Of a stretch of DNA of 36,294 nt, positions 21,563-31,483 are shown piece after piece (the stretch's first letter is position 1; every line of letters begins with the position of its first letter). Below the pieces are notes generated by a model. The model was not told where the DNA came from and did not search any database. It was given only the letters and a program-made list of their open reading frames with translations. The stretch lies in assembly GCA_937910665.1 (NCBI GenBank), contig CALEPR010000006.1, positions 1-36,294 of the forward strand. Reading direction: 5' to 3'. The stretch is from an uncultured Selenomonadales bacterium (GTDB lineage: Bacteria; Bacillota; Negativicutes; Selenomonadales; Selenomonadaceae). The translations under genes were made by a program, and so were the position numbers.

Positions 21563-23985
21563 AAAAATCTCCTCCGCTCCGTCTCGATTTCAGGCAATGA
21601 AACATTTCTATACTCCAGCCAGTGCCGATTAAAATTTTCCTGCCCATATTGCTCCAAAATCTCCTGCGCTTTTTTGTTGTCGGCTTTATTCACTGCTACA
21701 TACGCCAGCGAAATCGGACAATTTTCCAACGCCAAATCATAAAGTCGGCAACCCAGCGGCGACACATAGTAATATTGTTTTTTCTTCACTGCTCCTGCAA
21801 TAATTTCTACTTGCCGCTGATTCAAACCGAACATAAAATATTTTTCTTTCAAACTTTCCTCCAACGCCTTATCATTCGGCAAAAATATTTGACTCGGACA
21901 AGATTCTAAAACCGTCGAGAAAATTGGACTTTCCACAATATCTGTCAGTGACTGCGTTGCAAAAACTACTGACGCATTTGCTTTACGCAAAACTTTCAGC
22001 CACTCACGGATTTTTTGTGCAAATTGTTCATTGTCGAAAAATACCCAACACTCATCCAAAATTATCAGCGTCGGCGCACCTGTCAAACTCTGTTCGATTC
22101 TGTGAAAAATATACATCAGCGTTGAACCTACTATCGCTGGTGTACTCATCAATTTTTCCATTTCAAAACTTTGCCACGATGAAAGTTGCAAGCTGTCTGT
22201 GTCCGCGTCAAATATTTCTCCATATGCTCCCGAAATTGTCAGCGGTTGTAACGCCGTTTTTAACTCCACCGACTGAATCGCATTGACCAAATTTGTCATT
22301 CGACGAAAACTTTTATCTTTGTATGACGCAACAACATTTAAAGCGTTCCAAATCAATTTTTTATGCTCAGGTGTGATTTTTAAATTTTCCTGTCGAATAA
22401 AATCACAAAGCCATTCTTGCACCCATTGCCGCTCCTTGTCGTTATCAATTTGCGCCAGCGGCTGGAATGATAAATGTTGCGTTTCATTACCCAAATCAAA
22501 AAATCTTCCACCCACTCCTGCAGTCAACACCATTGACGACGCTCCTTTATCGAAAATAAAAATTCTTGCGTCTTTATATTTTCTGAACGATGCCGCAATT
22601 ATATTCAACTGAACACTTTTTCCTGCGCCTGTCGGTCCGACTATCAAAGTATGTCCAACGTCACCAACGTGTAATGACAATCTGAACGGCGTATTTCCTG
22701 CCGTCTGCGTATAAATTAACGGCGGGGCTTGAAAATGTTTGTTGCGTGCCTCTCCTGCCCATATATCCGAGATTGGCATCATATGTACCAAATTTGCACA
22801 CGACACCATCGGACGGCGAATAAATCTGCCAACATTGCCCGGCAAACTTCCTTCCCAAGCGTCCACTGCATTTAAATCTTCAACCTTCGCCCGAAATCCC
22901 AAGTTGATTAAAGTTTGCTCGACCAACTGTGCTTTTGTGTTCACAGTCTCATAATCTTCGTCCATCACAATTATCATCGTCGAATAATAGCCGTAGCTTG
23001 TGACATCTGCCTCAACTGAAGTTATTGCATCTTTTACCTCATCAAATTTCATTGCCGCATTTTCATTCAAATTTTCAGGCGTTTCCCTGTCAAGCACCAA
23101 TTCTTTGAACATTGCCGATAACGGTTTTATTTTTCCATACCAACCTTTTTTGATTCTCGTGAGCTCCTCTATCGAATCTTGCTTTGACAAACAAAAAAAT
23201 CTTGTCACCCATCTGTACGAAAAATCTAACTGATTTAATCTATCAAATATTCCAAATACCGAATTGCCCAAATACCCTGTCGGAACTATCACTCTAACGT
23301 GTTTTTTTCCTAATCGCGGCTCAAGTCCCCCATAAAAATCTGAATCATACAAATAATTGTCCAGTAACAAAATTTTTTCTGGCATTTTCATTGGACGCGG
23401 ATTATCTGACACGCACGAGTGCAAATATGTCAACATCTCATCTTGATTCAAAAAATGTGCCGGAATCCTCAACGATGTAAAAATTCCTATGAGTTTATCC
23501 ACGACCGACGCGAACGCTTCAATATTGTCTTCTGATGATATTTCTTTGCGTTTTGCTCCCTCGACAACAAACTCCCGAATTTTTCCCTCTTGGTCATTAG
23601 GTGGCATCCAATAAGCTGTGGCATAATAATTCGATTCATAATGCTTGCCGTCCGAGAAAAAAACTTTTCGCTCATCGTCCATTGCCTTTGTGATTTTGTC
23701 GGGGAAAAATACATCTGTCGCATAATTTTTTGACGCTACTCTCTGCGCCTCGAAATACAAAACCCAGCCTGTGTCCAGTCCCTGAAAAGATGTATTAAGT
23801 TGTTGCGTGATTATTGCGAGTTGTTCTTTTATCGCTGAGTTCAAATCGGGTCCGCGATATTTCCACGTAGTTTGCAAACTTCCGTCCTTATTCAAAACTA
23901 TCGCCGGTTCGTGAATTATTTTTGCGTATGGCAGTGTGTATTTGAAATATTCTTTCTTACGCTTAAATCTGTCCATTCGATACAT
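21559..23985 (-). CDS. trbE: VirB4/TrbE conjugation ATPase
   Basis: 808 residues from the ATG at 23985, chosen because GGAG lies 7 nt upstream; the frame is open further but would overlap the previous gene by >100 bp. The N-terminal CagE/TrbE/VirB domain (1-~410) has SYRWVTRFFCLSKQDSIEEL and AWEGSLPGNVGRFIRRPMVS. The ATPase domain has Walker A GPTGAGKS (450-457), Walker B PTLIILDECWVFF and a VVFATQSLTDI segment. VirB4 powers pilus assembly and substrate transfer at the inner membrane. The start lies inside the end of the ATPase-less paralog gene (23-bp overlap), so both are translated together. Confidence 0.93.
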   Translation of the reverse strand: MYRMDRFKRKKEYFKYTLPYAKIIHEPAIVLNKDGSLQTTWKYRGPDLNSAIKEQLAIITQQLNTSFQGLDTGWVLYFEAQRVASKNYATDVFFPDKITKAMDDERKVFFSDGKHYESNYYATAYWMPPNDQEGKIREFVVEGAKRKEISSEDNIEAFASVVDKLIGIFTSLRIPAHFLNQDEMLTYLHSCVSDNPRPMKMPEKILLLDNYLYDSDFYGGLEPRLGKKHVRVIVPTGYLGNSVFGIFDRLNQLDFSYRWVTRFFCLSKQDSIEELTRIKKGWYGKIKPLSAMFKELVLDRETPENLNENAAMKFDEVKDAITSVEADVTSYGYYSTMIIVMDEDYETVNTKAQLVEQTLINLGFRAKVEDLNAVDAWEGSLPGNVGRFIRRPMVSCANLVHMMPISDIWAGEARNKHFQAPPLIYTQTAGNTPFRLSLHVGDVGHTLIVGPTGAGKSVQLNIIAASFRKYKDARIFIFDKGASSMVLTAGVGGRFFDLGNETQHLSFQPLAQIDNDKERQWVQEWLCDFIRQENLKITPEHKKLIWNALNVVASYKDKSFRRMTNLVNAIQSVELKTALQPLTISGAYGEIFDADTDSLQLSSWQSFEMEKLMSTPAIVGSTLMYIFHRIEQSLTGAPTLIILDECWVFFDNEQFAQKIREWLKVLRKANASVVFATQSLTDIVESPIFSTVLESCPSQIFLPNDKALEESLKEKYFMFGLNQRQVEIIAGAVKKKQYYYVSPLGCRLYDLALENCPISLAYVAVNKADNKKAQEILEQYGQENFNRHWLEYRNVSLPEIETERRRFF

Positions 23986-25027
23986 TTTCTGTCTCCATTT
24001 CCTCCAAAAACTTTTTGAATTTGTGTTCCCGACGCTCAGATTTTTCAGGCTCTCTGTGCAAAATAAATCCTTCCACCGATTCAAAGCCCACAAGCGGCGG
24101 CGTTATGTTCGCCAAGTACACACCCGGCAGACTTCCCCACCACACATCTTTCAAATTGTAATGCTCGAATAAGAATGAAAATTCTTGCGCCTGAAAATAT
24201 TCCGATAAACTTGCTTGAAAAATTTCATACTCTACCTCGTCTACGCTAAAAATAAATCCATTCCAGCAGTAACCGTTTAACTTCGACAAAATTCCGCTCT
24301 CAATTTCCTCCAGCATTATTTTTCTGTGCGGACACCACTTACCACAATATTTTTTCAACTCAATTTCTGATTCTTTCTCATCGAAAAGCAAAATTCGCCG
24401 CACATATCTGTACGAAATATTTTTCACTTGCTCAAAAATTTTCCACGCTTTCGGCAAATCAGGCAATGTCACCACAAAAATTTTCTTGCCATTTATGAAA
24501 ATGTCGTTCGCCTTGAATTGAATTTTCACGTCCTGCGACAAAAGTGCGTCCATATACAACGGCACTTCAGGCATTTCCACTTCAGTTTCTTCCAGCGTCA
24601 ACGTGAACGACAAAAAATTCATCAACTCTTGATATTTCAATAATTTTGCTTGCGTCACTTTGGAAAATTCTTTGCAAATTTTTTCTGCTATCATACCAAA
24701 ATATTTCAGAAAATCTTTTTTATCAACCTCATCGCCGAGCGTATTTTCTATTTTTAGATTGACTTTTGTCTCAAATGGATTCCAAAAAATTATCAGAAAA
24801 TCTCTGTCGCCTTTCAAACTATGCTGTCTCTCGTTCCAAATCGCCCAACCTCTGCGAAATTTCGGCAGTTCCAACTTCTTCGACAAATAATTTTTCTCGT
24901 AAGGCTCATACTCAATCACGCTGAAACAACTTCCGTCCTTCTGTTGCATAACGTGCGGCAAAGTTATTCCGCCCCACATTAAGCCTTCCGACACATCATC
25001 ATTGATTTCAAATTCTTTCAAACTCAT
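23963..25027 (-). CDS. VirB4 N-terminal-domain paralog without ATPase domain
   Basis: 354 residues; ATG at 25027 after GAGGGG. The protein aligns by eye with the N-terminal half of the VirB4 encoded next to it: SYRYVRRILLFDEKESEIEL against SYRWVTRFFCLSKQDSIEEL, and WWGSLPGVYLANITPPLVGF against AWEGSLPGNVGRFIRRPMVS. It stops shortly after this point, so no Walker A or B motif exists. The frame is intact and overlaps virB4 by 23 bp with good signals, so it is not a decayed fragment. It may pair with VirB4 or act as its membrane-docking partner; this is inference. No close named family known to me. Confidence 0.7.
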   Translation of the reverse strand: MSLKEFEINDDVSEGLMWGGITLPHVMQQKDGSCFSVIEYEPYEKNYLSKKLELPKFRRGWAIWNERQHSLKGDRDFLIIFWNPFETKVNLKIENTLGDEVDKKDFLKYFGMIAEKICKEFSKVTQAKLLKYQELMNFLSFTLTLEETEVEMPEVPLYMDALLSQDVKIQFKANDIFINGKKIFVVTLPDLPKAWKIFEQVKNISYRYVRRILLFDEKESEIELKKYCGKWCPHRKIMLEEIESGILSKLNGYCWNGFIFSVDEVEYEIFQASLSEYFQAQEFSFLFEHYNLKDVWWGSLPGVYLANITPPLVGFESVEGFILHREPEKSERREHKFKKFLEEMETENVSNGQI

Positions 25028-25037
25028 AGAAAACCCC

Positions 25038-25310
25038 TCAAGTGCAGTAATAATTTTTCTTGCTTTGATACACTTTCAAGCAGTCAAAAAATTGGTCGTC
25101 GTTTCTCGCCACATAAATACAGCCGAAATGAAACAACAGCGACACCGGCACGATATACCAAAAATGAAAGTTGATTATGAACAAAAATGCTATCAGCGCA
25201 TTGACCATTATCGCACTTCTCGGCGCACCCAAAAATAAAATTTGCTCCGTCAGCGAACGATAGAACGGCAATTCAAACCACGCCACATTTTTTGTTTCTT
25301 CCTTATTCAT
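25038..25310 (-). CDS. trbD: VirB3/TrbD inner-membrane protein
   Basis: 90 residues. The pattern ELPFYRSLTEQILFLGAPR followed by two close membrane helices (MVNALIAFLFIINFHFWYI, VPVSLLFHFGCIYVA) is typical of VirB3/TrbD. VirB3 sits in the inner membrane and works with VirB4. It lies 10 bp after trbC and 10 bp before the VirB4 paralog. It keeps the standard VirB2-VirB3-VirB4 order. Confidence 0.88.
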   Translation of the reverse strand: MNKEETKNVAWFELPFYRSLTEQILFLGAPRSAIMVNALIAFLFIINFHFWYIVPVSLLFHFGCIYVARNDDQFFDCLKVYQSKKNYYCT

Positions 25311-25320
25311 TTTACTGACC

Positions 25321-25689
25321 TCACGGAATCAAAAATCCTGTCGTCTGACTGATGAAAGTCGCCGCACCCAATGCTACTGAGCCACCTCCGACTACTCTCA
25401 TAGCTGTTTTAGTAATTTGATTTTCAATGTTGAGAGCCCAAGATGCCGCGCCTGTTGCCGCTCCGATTGTCACTATCGCTTTCGGCACTGGTCCCGACAT
25501 CAATGTTTCCATTCTGTTCAGCGGGTCTGTGATTACTGAAATGTTGCTACTTGCCGACGCTGTTTGTGCGTAACTCACGGAGTCAGGCATAATCACGACT
25601 GCAGCTACTGCCAGCCCAATTCTCGCCAATGTCCAGCGATTTTCTTTCAAAAATTTTTCTGCCTTGTCTTTCAAATTTTTTGTAATCAT
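25321..25689 (-). CDS. trbC: VirB2/TrbC pilin
   Basis: 122 residues from the ATG at 25689 (GGAGGT 7 nt upstream); the longer frame to 25749 would cover the promoter. A long N-terminal signal region (LKENRWTLARIGLAVAAVVI) ends near DSVSYAQTA. The mature part has two hydrophobic helices (PKAIVTIGAATGAASWAL; MRVVGGGSVALGAATFISQT) separated by a short polar loop, as in VirB2/TrbC major pilins. First gene of operon 2. Confidence 0.82.
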   Translation of the reverse strand: MITKNLKDKAEKFLKENRWTLARIGLAVAAVVIMPDSVSYAQTASASSNISVITDPLNRMETLMSGPVPKAIVTIGAATGAASWALNIENQITKTAMRVVGGGSVALGAATFISQTTGFLIP

Positions 25690-25731
25690 TGTTTTGACCT
25701 CCAAAATTTTTTGTTTTTCAACTTCGCCAAA

Positions 25732-25780
25732 ATCATATAACAATTTCACTTGCTCAAATTCTTATTTTTTTGCTTTTTTC
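25732..25780 (-). promoter_or_regulatory. Shared 49-bp T4SS promoter element, copy 2 (operon 2)
   Basis: Minus strand: box GAAAAAAGCAAAAAAATAAG, TTGAGC, 14 bp, TATGAT. The 29-bp box region is identical to copy 1. It begins within the stop codon of trbB, with no terminator between, so operon 1 transcripts may also read into operon 2. Confidence 0.7.
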
Positions 25781-26735
25781 ATGTCAAACTCTTTAAATTG
25801 TATTCTTTTCTCGCGGCGTTATAGCCGTCCACTTCGATTATCTCCTCAACAATTCGCCGATTACCCAAATATTTCAAGTAGACAATTATGTTGACTGCTT
25901 GCCCTATCGTCGCTTGTTGCGGATTCTGTGACACTCGCGCCGTCATATTTTCCAATCTCAGCAATGTATCTTTAGCCGAGTTTGAATGAACTGTCGAGCA
26001 ACCGCCTCCGTGTCCTGTTGACCATGCGTCCAACAGTGCTAACGCCTCGCCGCCGCGTACTTCGCCGACCACTATTCTGTCTGGTGTCATTCGCAACACA
26101 CTTCGCAAACAATCTGACATAGTGAAAGTTCTCATCGTTCGCATTGATACACAATCTGCCGCCGTGCATTGCAGTTCCGGCGTGTCCTCTATCAAAATTA
26201 CTCTGTCATTCAGCTTTGAAATTTCCGCGAGAAGTGCGTTCAGTAAAGTCGTCTTGCCGCTTTTTGTTCCCCCTGCCGCTATTATATTTTTCTTGTCGCG
26301 GATTGCCTGAATTATTATTTTTCGCTGATTTTCCGTCAAAATTTCTTGCTTGACATAATCTTCCAGTGTAAATATTTTTTTCGGGTGTTTGCGTATGTTC
26401 AGCGTCGGAGACAAAACTATTCCCGGCAAATTTCCTTCAAATCTGCATTTATCAAAAAATTTATTGCGTGGAATTTCCGCGTCAAGTGCAGGTTTTTCTT
26501 CCGTTACAAGTTGATTCGTCAACGCCGCCACATTCAATATTATTTGCCTGACTTGCGCTGATGACATCACTTTTTCAGTACACTCCCTTCCGCGAAAACT
26601 GTCCGTCCATACTTTGCCGTCGGGATTGATATAAACTTCAAAAATGCTGTCGTCCTGCAACAGCGGCATTATCTCACCAAGACAATTTGCCAGCGTCATC
26701 ATCGTTATTTGAAATGTTTCATTATCACTTTCCAT
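25779..26735 (-). CDS. trbB: VirB11/TrbB ATPase
   Basis: 318 residues; the ATG at 26735 overlaps the virD4 stop by 11 bp. Walker A is GGTKSGKT (155-162); after it come RVILIEDTPELQC (Asp box), RMTPDRIVVGEVRGGEAL (Walker B) and GHGGGCSTVHSNSA (His box), the full VirB11 hexameric ATPase set. It is cytoplasmic and switches the T4SS between pilus building and DNA transfer. Confidence 0.95.
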   Translation of the reverse strand: MESDNETFQITMMTLANCLGEIMPLLQDDSIFEVYINPDGKVWTDSFRGRECTEKVMSSAQVRQIILNVAALTNQLVTEEKPALDAEIPRNKFFDKCRFEGNLPGIVLSPTLNIRKHPKKIFTLEDYVKQEILTENQRKIIIQAIRDKKNIIAAGGTKSGKTTLLNALLAEISKLNDRVILIEDTPELQCTAADCVSMRTMRTFTMSDCLRSVLRMTPDRIVVGEVRGGEALALLDAWSTGHGGGCSTVHSNSAKDTLLRLENMTARVSQNPQQATIGQAVNIIVYLKYLGNRRIVEEIIEVDGYNAARKEYNLKSLT

Positions 26736-29298
26736 TTATAAAATTCTCCCAGCTTTCCTCATACTCGTACAAGTCCGCAGGACTTTCTCCGAACAATGCA
26801 ATTTTTATTTCTTCATCTGCAAAATAGATTTTTGAAATTATTTCCTCTGCTATTTTCGATTCATATTTTTCTGCCGCACTCTCTCCAATTTTTCCTCCCA
26901 AATTTTCTCCGATTTCTCCAGCGTCTTTTGAAACTTCATCGCACTCTGAATTTTCTCCGACACTTTCGGTAGCATTTCGATTTTCTTCAGTCGGCTCAAG
27001 TTCCTCATCAGATTTTTGCTCCTTCTTCAAATTTACTTTTTCAGCTTGCTCTTTAACTGCCTTGCGCTCCTCGTATTCCTTTTCAAGTTGAACTGCTCGT
27101 GCTTTTTCATCACGTTCATTTTTCTCACTCGCATTGACCGCAAATAAATCTTCATATGACAAAACTTTTGTCACGCTGTCGCTATACAGTGGATAAGTCG
27201 GACACACTATCGCCACTTTTCCTTGCGACTCTTTGTACTCTCGAACGCATTTTTCGCAGTCATGGTTGTACTTTTTACAAACTTCTTCAAAGCCGTGTTC
27301 CCTGATGTAAATTTCTTGATACATCGACAATCTTTTTGTGAAAAACGGTTGCAGATAATACCTCAGCTTGTTGCCGTAAATTGGTCTGTGTCCTGCGACG
27401 AAAACTAATTCGCGTTCAGCACTCATGTGCGAGACTTCATCAGCCGTCATCAATTCGCGTCCTGTGAACGATTCTGAATTTGAACCTTTGCCAAGTCCTC
27501 CGCCGTCCGAGTGACTGACCGTCTTTATCGTCTGCTTGCCGAGATTTTTTGAGATTGATTCAGCCGTTGCCGCACCTGAATCCAAGTTCGGCGTGAAGTA
27601 TATATGAACGTGGCAGTTCGACGCGATTGAATTATCTTTCGTGTACTCCTTGTTCAACTGATTCACATCCTGCGCCACTATGCAGACTTTTATTCCATAT
27701 CCGGCACACACCGCCAACGCAAGTTCCATTGACTTTAAGTTGCCAAGTTGTGGAAATTCGTCCAACATCAATAGCAATCTTTGTTTCATTTTTGCTCCAC
27801 CACTGCTGTCAAATTTTATATCTCTTACCAATTTATGGAGCATTGTATTTATCAGCAACCTTGAAAGCGGTTTGAGCGTTTGCACTTCGTTGCTGTGCAT
27901 ACAAAGATAAAGGCTGACTGTATCTTTCGGCGAAAGTAAATCTTTTATGCAAAAATCCGACACTTCTGTATTTTTCTGCACAACAGGATTCTGATATAAC
28001 GCCAATGCCGTTTGCGCCGTCTGCATTATCGACGCTCGCGTTTGTTCCGCTCCGTTCAGCATATTTGCCGCACATTCCGCGACTTTTGGGTGTGTCAGCA
28101 AAATATGAAATGGGCTTGTGTTATCGTCATCACCTTCCCAGTCTATTTCAGTTTTTTTCATTAACTCCAAAATTGCTCGTCGCACGTCCTCCAAATTTTT
28201 TATTCCTTTATTCTGAAAAATTTTCGAGAACGGTCGCAAATTCTGAACGTACTCTCCATATATTTCTTTCAGTGGATTTTTTCGCGGGATTCCTTTTTCG
28301 TCTGGCAACTCCAAAAATTCTTCTGGCGAGATGTGCGGATAATTTTTCATGTAAGTAAACAATTCTTTCAGTTCCATGTCAGGACTGGACAAAAAACTCA
28401 TTATGTCCGTCGGACATGGCAATCTTAATTTTTCTTGGTGATGTTTGTATAGTAAGTGCATTATCACACCTGTTATCAATGCCGCCGCTGAATTGTCCCA
28501 AAATGTCGAATCGCCGCCTCCTGCTTTTTCCCCGTCGGGTTTCACCATTATTCCCACTATCATTGCCACATCGCTGATTTCTTCCGCCGTCCGAAAATTT
28601 ATTTCTGCCAACGGATTCCACCGCGCTGAACTGCCATCACTCACCAGCGGCGCAAACTTCATTACTTTTTGTCTGAGAACTTTCTGCCTGTATCCTGCCG
28701 TCGCTTGCCACAATTCTTCTTTCACGTCGAAGAAAAATATTGAGTGTCTCCAAACCAAGCCTGTCGGAATTATTGTGTTCACGCCTTTGCCACTTCGCGT
28801 CGGCGCGACCAACAATATATGTTCTACTCCATCGTGTAGCATCAATTTTTTTGTGTATGGATTTACTCCGACAACCACGCCAGATTTTTTGACTTTACGA
28901 GATTTTTTGTCCTCATACATTCCCAAACCTGCCGCGTTAATTTCTTCTGAAGTCGCGAAAGCCGCCGAACCGTGAGAAGTTTCTTTCTTCAAATTTTTAG
29001 CACACAAATAAGTAAATCCTGCACCAATTACAAAACCGAGATATGGAAATCCCGTGTAACTCCCTATTATTTGTGGTATTGCCTTTTGTAATTCTACGTC
29101 CTGCTGCCAAACATAAAATTTGTACGGCGGATAAATATGAACGTCTCCAAAACTCAGACACGAACCAAGCAATTGGCTATATCCGCAATCTTCCGCCATG
29201 CCCTGCGTCGCATACCAATACGCTATCAGCAAACAGATTCCGATTGAAATTGCTCCAATTTTAGTGACTTTCTGCCGATAAATTTTTTCATCTTCCAT
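26725..29298 (-). CDS. traG: VirD4/TraG coupling protein
   Basis: 857 residues; ATG at 29298. Two N-terminal membrane helices (about 12-32, 82-100) anchor the protein. Walker A is APTRSGKG (165-172), the second nucleotide motif LLLMLDEFPQLGNL, and CIVAQDVNQLNKEY the usual third motif. The C-terminal ~170 residues are an acidic, Glu/Lys-rich tail that is not part of the core VirD4 fold and may recruit the relaxosome. It lies between virB10 (13 bp upstream) and trbB (overlap). It brings relaxase-bound DNA to the channel. Confidence 0.95.
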   Translation of the reverse strand: MEDEKIYRQKVTKIGAISIGICLLIAYWYATQGMAEDCGYSQLLGSCLSFGDVHIYPPYKFYVWQQDVELQKAIPQIIGSYTGFPYLGFVIGAGFTYLCAKNLKKETSHGSAAFATSEEINAAGLGMYEDKKSRKVKKSGVVVGVNPYTKKLMLHDGVEHILLVAPTRSGKGVNTIIPTGLVWRHSIFFFDVKEELWQATAGYRQKVLRQKVMKFAPLVSDGSSARWNPLAEINFRTAEEISDVAMIVGIMVKPDGEKAGGGDSTFWDNSAAALITGVIMHLLYKHHQEKLRLPCPTDIMSFLSSPDMELKELFTYMKNYPHISPEEFLELPDEKGIPRKNPLKEIYGEYVQNLRPFSKIFQNKGIKNLEDVRRAILELMKKTEIDWEGDDDNTSPFHILLTHPKVAECAANMLNGAEQTRASIMQTAQTALALYQNPVVQKNTEVSDFCIKDLLSPKDTVSLYLCMHSNEVQTLKPLSRLLINTMLHKLVRDIKFDSSGGAKMKQRLLLMLDEFPQLGNLKSMELALAVCAGYGIKVCIVAQDVNQLNKEYTKDNSIASNCHVHIYFTPNLDSGAATAESISKNLGKQTIKTVSHSDGGGLGKGSNSESFTGRELMTADEVSHMSAERELVFVAGHRPIYGNKLRYYLQPFFTKRLSMYQEIYIREHGFEEVCKKYNHDCEKCVREYKESQGKVAIVCPTYPLYSDSVTKVLSYEDLFAVNASEKNERDEKARAVQLEKEYEERKAVKEQAEKVNLKKEQKSDEELEPTEENRNATESVGENSECDEVSKDAGEIGENLGGKIGESAAEKYESKIAEEIISKIYFADEEIKIALFGESPADLYEYEESWENFINGK

Positions 29299-29311
29299 TG
29301 CTTACCTATTT

Positions 29312-30568
29312 TTAAAAAATTATATTTTCCGTGACATAAACATTGAACTCATATCCCGGATCTATCGTCACCGTGTTTTCTATGTCCGCACTTTCCTTCA
29401 GCATACTCGAAGTCATATTTATCAAATTCGCCGTTGCTCCCTGCGCCGCTATTTGTCCTGCTGTGTATGTGTTCGCATTTGATGAAATATTTCCAGCCGC
29501 CAACGAACCGAGTGCCGCTATTGCCGAACCAATCGTTCCTGCTGACATTTTTCTGCCTGTGTGATGATGAATTTTTCCAGCTACCCCCGTGTAACCTGCT
29601 CCGTCAACCGCAACTATATTTTCTGAAATCGTCCATGAACCGCCATTCGGCAACGTCAACTGCTTAAATGTCACTGGCACTCTGCCGTTATTCACTGATT
29701 TTTTCTCGTAAACTCCAGTCAATTTACTACCCTGCGGTATCAATAATTTTGTTCCTGTCGCCGTGTCGTAAACGTCTGTCAAAACTTGTGCCATGACTTG
29801 TCCTTCTACGTCTGTATTTATTCCCGTCAGAAGTCGAACTGGAATTACAGTCCCGGCATCCAGCGTTGAATCATTTGGCTCAATGTATTCTGTTTTTTTC
29901 TGAACTGTTGCACTTGTTTTCATTTCTCCTGTCGGCTCTGATTGTTGAGTCGTACCCTCGCCGAGTGCGAACGCTATTGCCGATTTATATTTGTCTCCTT
30001 CCGCGTGTGGATTTTTTTCAATTTTTGCGGGTCGAGATTCCGGCGTTTCTTCAGGCAATACAGGAATTTGCGTTGCCGCCGGTAAAACTTTGTACTGACT
30101 TTGCGGAATTGCCGGTATTTGCGGCTCAACTTCTGCAACTTTTATAGGTTCTGTCGCCTGATCTTGTGCGGCTGATTTTTTCGCATTTTCTTCAGCTTGC
30201 CGCTGTAATTCCAACTCTTTCGCCTTGTTCATCGCCATAAGGCTTTCATAATCGTCAGGCAAGGCGGTTTTCGGCTTTTTCACTTCGGCTATTTCGGATT
30301 CTGTCGCTATCGGCAACTCGGCGGCTTCTTTTTTCACCTCATCATCACTTGATGCAAAAACTAACGCCAAAATTAAAACTGTTCCGAAAAATGCCGCCAC
30401 ACCTTTCACTATTTCACGCCTAAATCCAAAAACTTTGTCCGCCTTACCCTCATTCATCGAGTAACTTCCGATTTCTTTTTCAGACTCGTAGTCAGGATTT
30501 TTTGCCTTGATTCCCAAACTTTTTTTGATGTGCAAAATTATTTCTTTCAACTTCTCCAACTCTGCCAC
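29312..30568 (-). CDS. trbI: VirB10/TrbI
   Basis: 418 residues from a GTG at 30568; a TTG at 30559 with GAGGTG 6 nt upstream is an alternative start. A single membrane helix (~55-75, VAAFFGTVLILALVFASS) is followed by a Pro/Glu-rich periplasmic linker, then the conserved C-terminal beta-barrel domain (LDAGTVIPVRLLTGINTDVE, GTKLLIPQGSKLTGVYE, GRVPVTFKQLTLPNG). VirB10 spans inner and outer membrane and forms the core complex with VirB9. Its presence implies an outer membrane in the host. Confidence 0.93.
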   Translation of the reverse strand: MAELEKLKEIILHIKKSLGIKAKNPDYESEKEIGSYSMNEGKADKVFGFRREIVKGVAAFFGTVLILALVFASSDDEVKKEAAELPIATESEIAEVKKPKTALPDDYESLMAMNKAKELELQRQAEENAKKSAAQDQATEPIKVAEVEPQIPAIPQSQYKVLPAATQIPVLPEETPESRPAKIEKNPHAEGDKYKSAIAFALGEGTTQQSEPTGEMKTSATVQKKTEYIEPNDSTLDAGTVIPVRLLTGINTDVEGQVMAQVLTDVYDTATGTKLLIPQGSKLTGVYEKKSVNNGRVPVTFKQLTLPNGGSWTISENIVAVDGAGYTGVAGKIHHHTGRKMSAGTIGSAIAALGSLAAGNISSNANTYTAGQIAAQGATANLINMTSSMLKESADIENTVTIDPGYEFNVYVTENIIF

Positions 30569-30574
30569 CTCAAC

Positions 30575-31468
30575 TTACTTGCGTTTGATTTTGATAATTT
30601 CTTTCTCTGAAACTCTCAACTCAATTTCGTCCGCCACTCTGTCCAAAATGTAACAATTATTGCTGAGTTTATAATTCACCATGCTGATTCCCTTCTTGCC
30701 CTTGTTCTTCATAAAGATGCTCGGCAATTTTTTCGGCATACTATTGAACTTCAAAATTGTTTTTTCGCCGTCATCAAAAACCGCAACAGGTTTACTCGCT
30801 GATTCACCGCTAATTTTGTAATTGAAATTCAGCGTTTCAAAATTTCCATTCAAACTGCCTTGCTCATTCCTAAAATTAAATTCCGACTCTTCCTCGTAAC
30901 CATAATTCCACGTCACCATCGGATTGTACCAACTCGACGTGTTGAGGATTAACTGATAACTGCGCTTGTTCGTCGTGATTATCAAATTTGTTGTCGAAGT
31001 TTCAACTACCGGCTTGATATAGATATGTGGAACTCCGTCAACTGTCGTCTTCTCCACCGCCCATGCGCTTGTATCTCCTCCTCCAACGAATGAAATTTTC
31101 TCGCCTTTTTTCAACGTCAAATCTGTCAAATATCCCACTCGGCAATAAATTTTGTAAAGCTGATTCGGCGCATACTTGAACACCACCGTTGAATTATTTT
31201 GGCTATTCGCTCCGTCCTGCGTGTAATTTACTCTTTGCGAACTCGGATTTACCAATGCCGCAGGATTTTTCTGCTCATTTTCATAACGCTCCAACAGTGA
31301 GAGAATTTTTTTCTGCGTTTCTTCCAACTCTGTGATTCTTGCATTGACCGACTCGGCAACCTCAACTTCTTCTTTGACCGCAGTTTTATCTGCCGCAAAA
31401 ACTTCGCAATGACTGAACATTGTCGCCATTACTGCCATTGCCAACGCTGTTTTTTTAAAATTTTTCAT
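30575..31468 (-). CDS. trbG: VirB9/TrbG outer-membrane core protein
   Basis: 297 residues from the ATG at 31468 (GGAG 9 nt upstream; the TTG at 31483 precedes that site). Signal peptide ending HCEVFA. The N-terminal VirB9 domain begins after a short coil, with VFKYAPNQLYKIYCRVGYLT and a TDLTLKKGEKI strand; the C-terminal domain includes FNYKISGES, PVAVFDDGEKTILKF and NCYILDRVADEIELR, matching VirB9/TrbG closely. It docks with VirB10 to form the outer-membrane pore. Position between VirB8 and VirB10 is standard. Confidence 0.92.
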   Translation of the reverse strand: MKNFKKTALAMAVMATMFSHCEVFAADKTAVKEEVEVAESVNARITELEETQKKILSLLERYENEQKNPAALVNPSSQRVNYTQDGANSQNNSTVVFKYAPNQLYKIYCRVGYLTDLTLKKGEKISFVGGGDTSAWAVEKTTVDGVPHIYIKPVVETSTTNLIITTNKRSYQLILNTSSWYNPMVTWNYGYEEESEFNFRNEQGSLNGNFETLNFNYKISGESASKPVAVFDDGEKTILKFNSMPKKLPSIFMKNKGKKGISMVNYKLSNNCYILDRVADEIELRVSEKEIIKIKRK

Positions 31469-31483
31469 TTTTATTCGCTCCAA

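Noticed and set aside
23986..24093. Longer N-terminus for VirB4
   Set aside because: It would overlap the ATPase-less paralog by over 100 bp, lacks a suitable start signal, and the ATG at 23985 has a good ribosome binding site.
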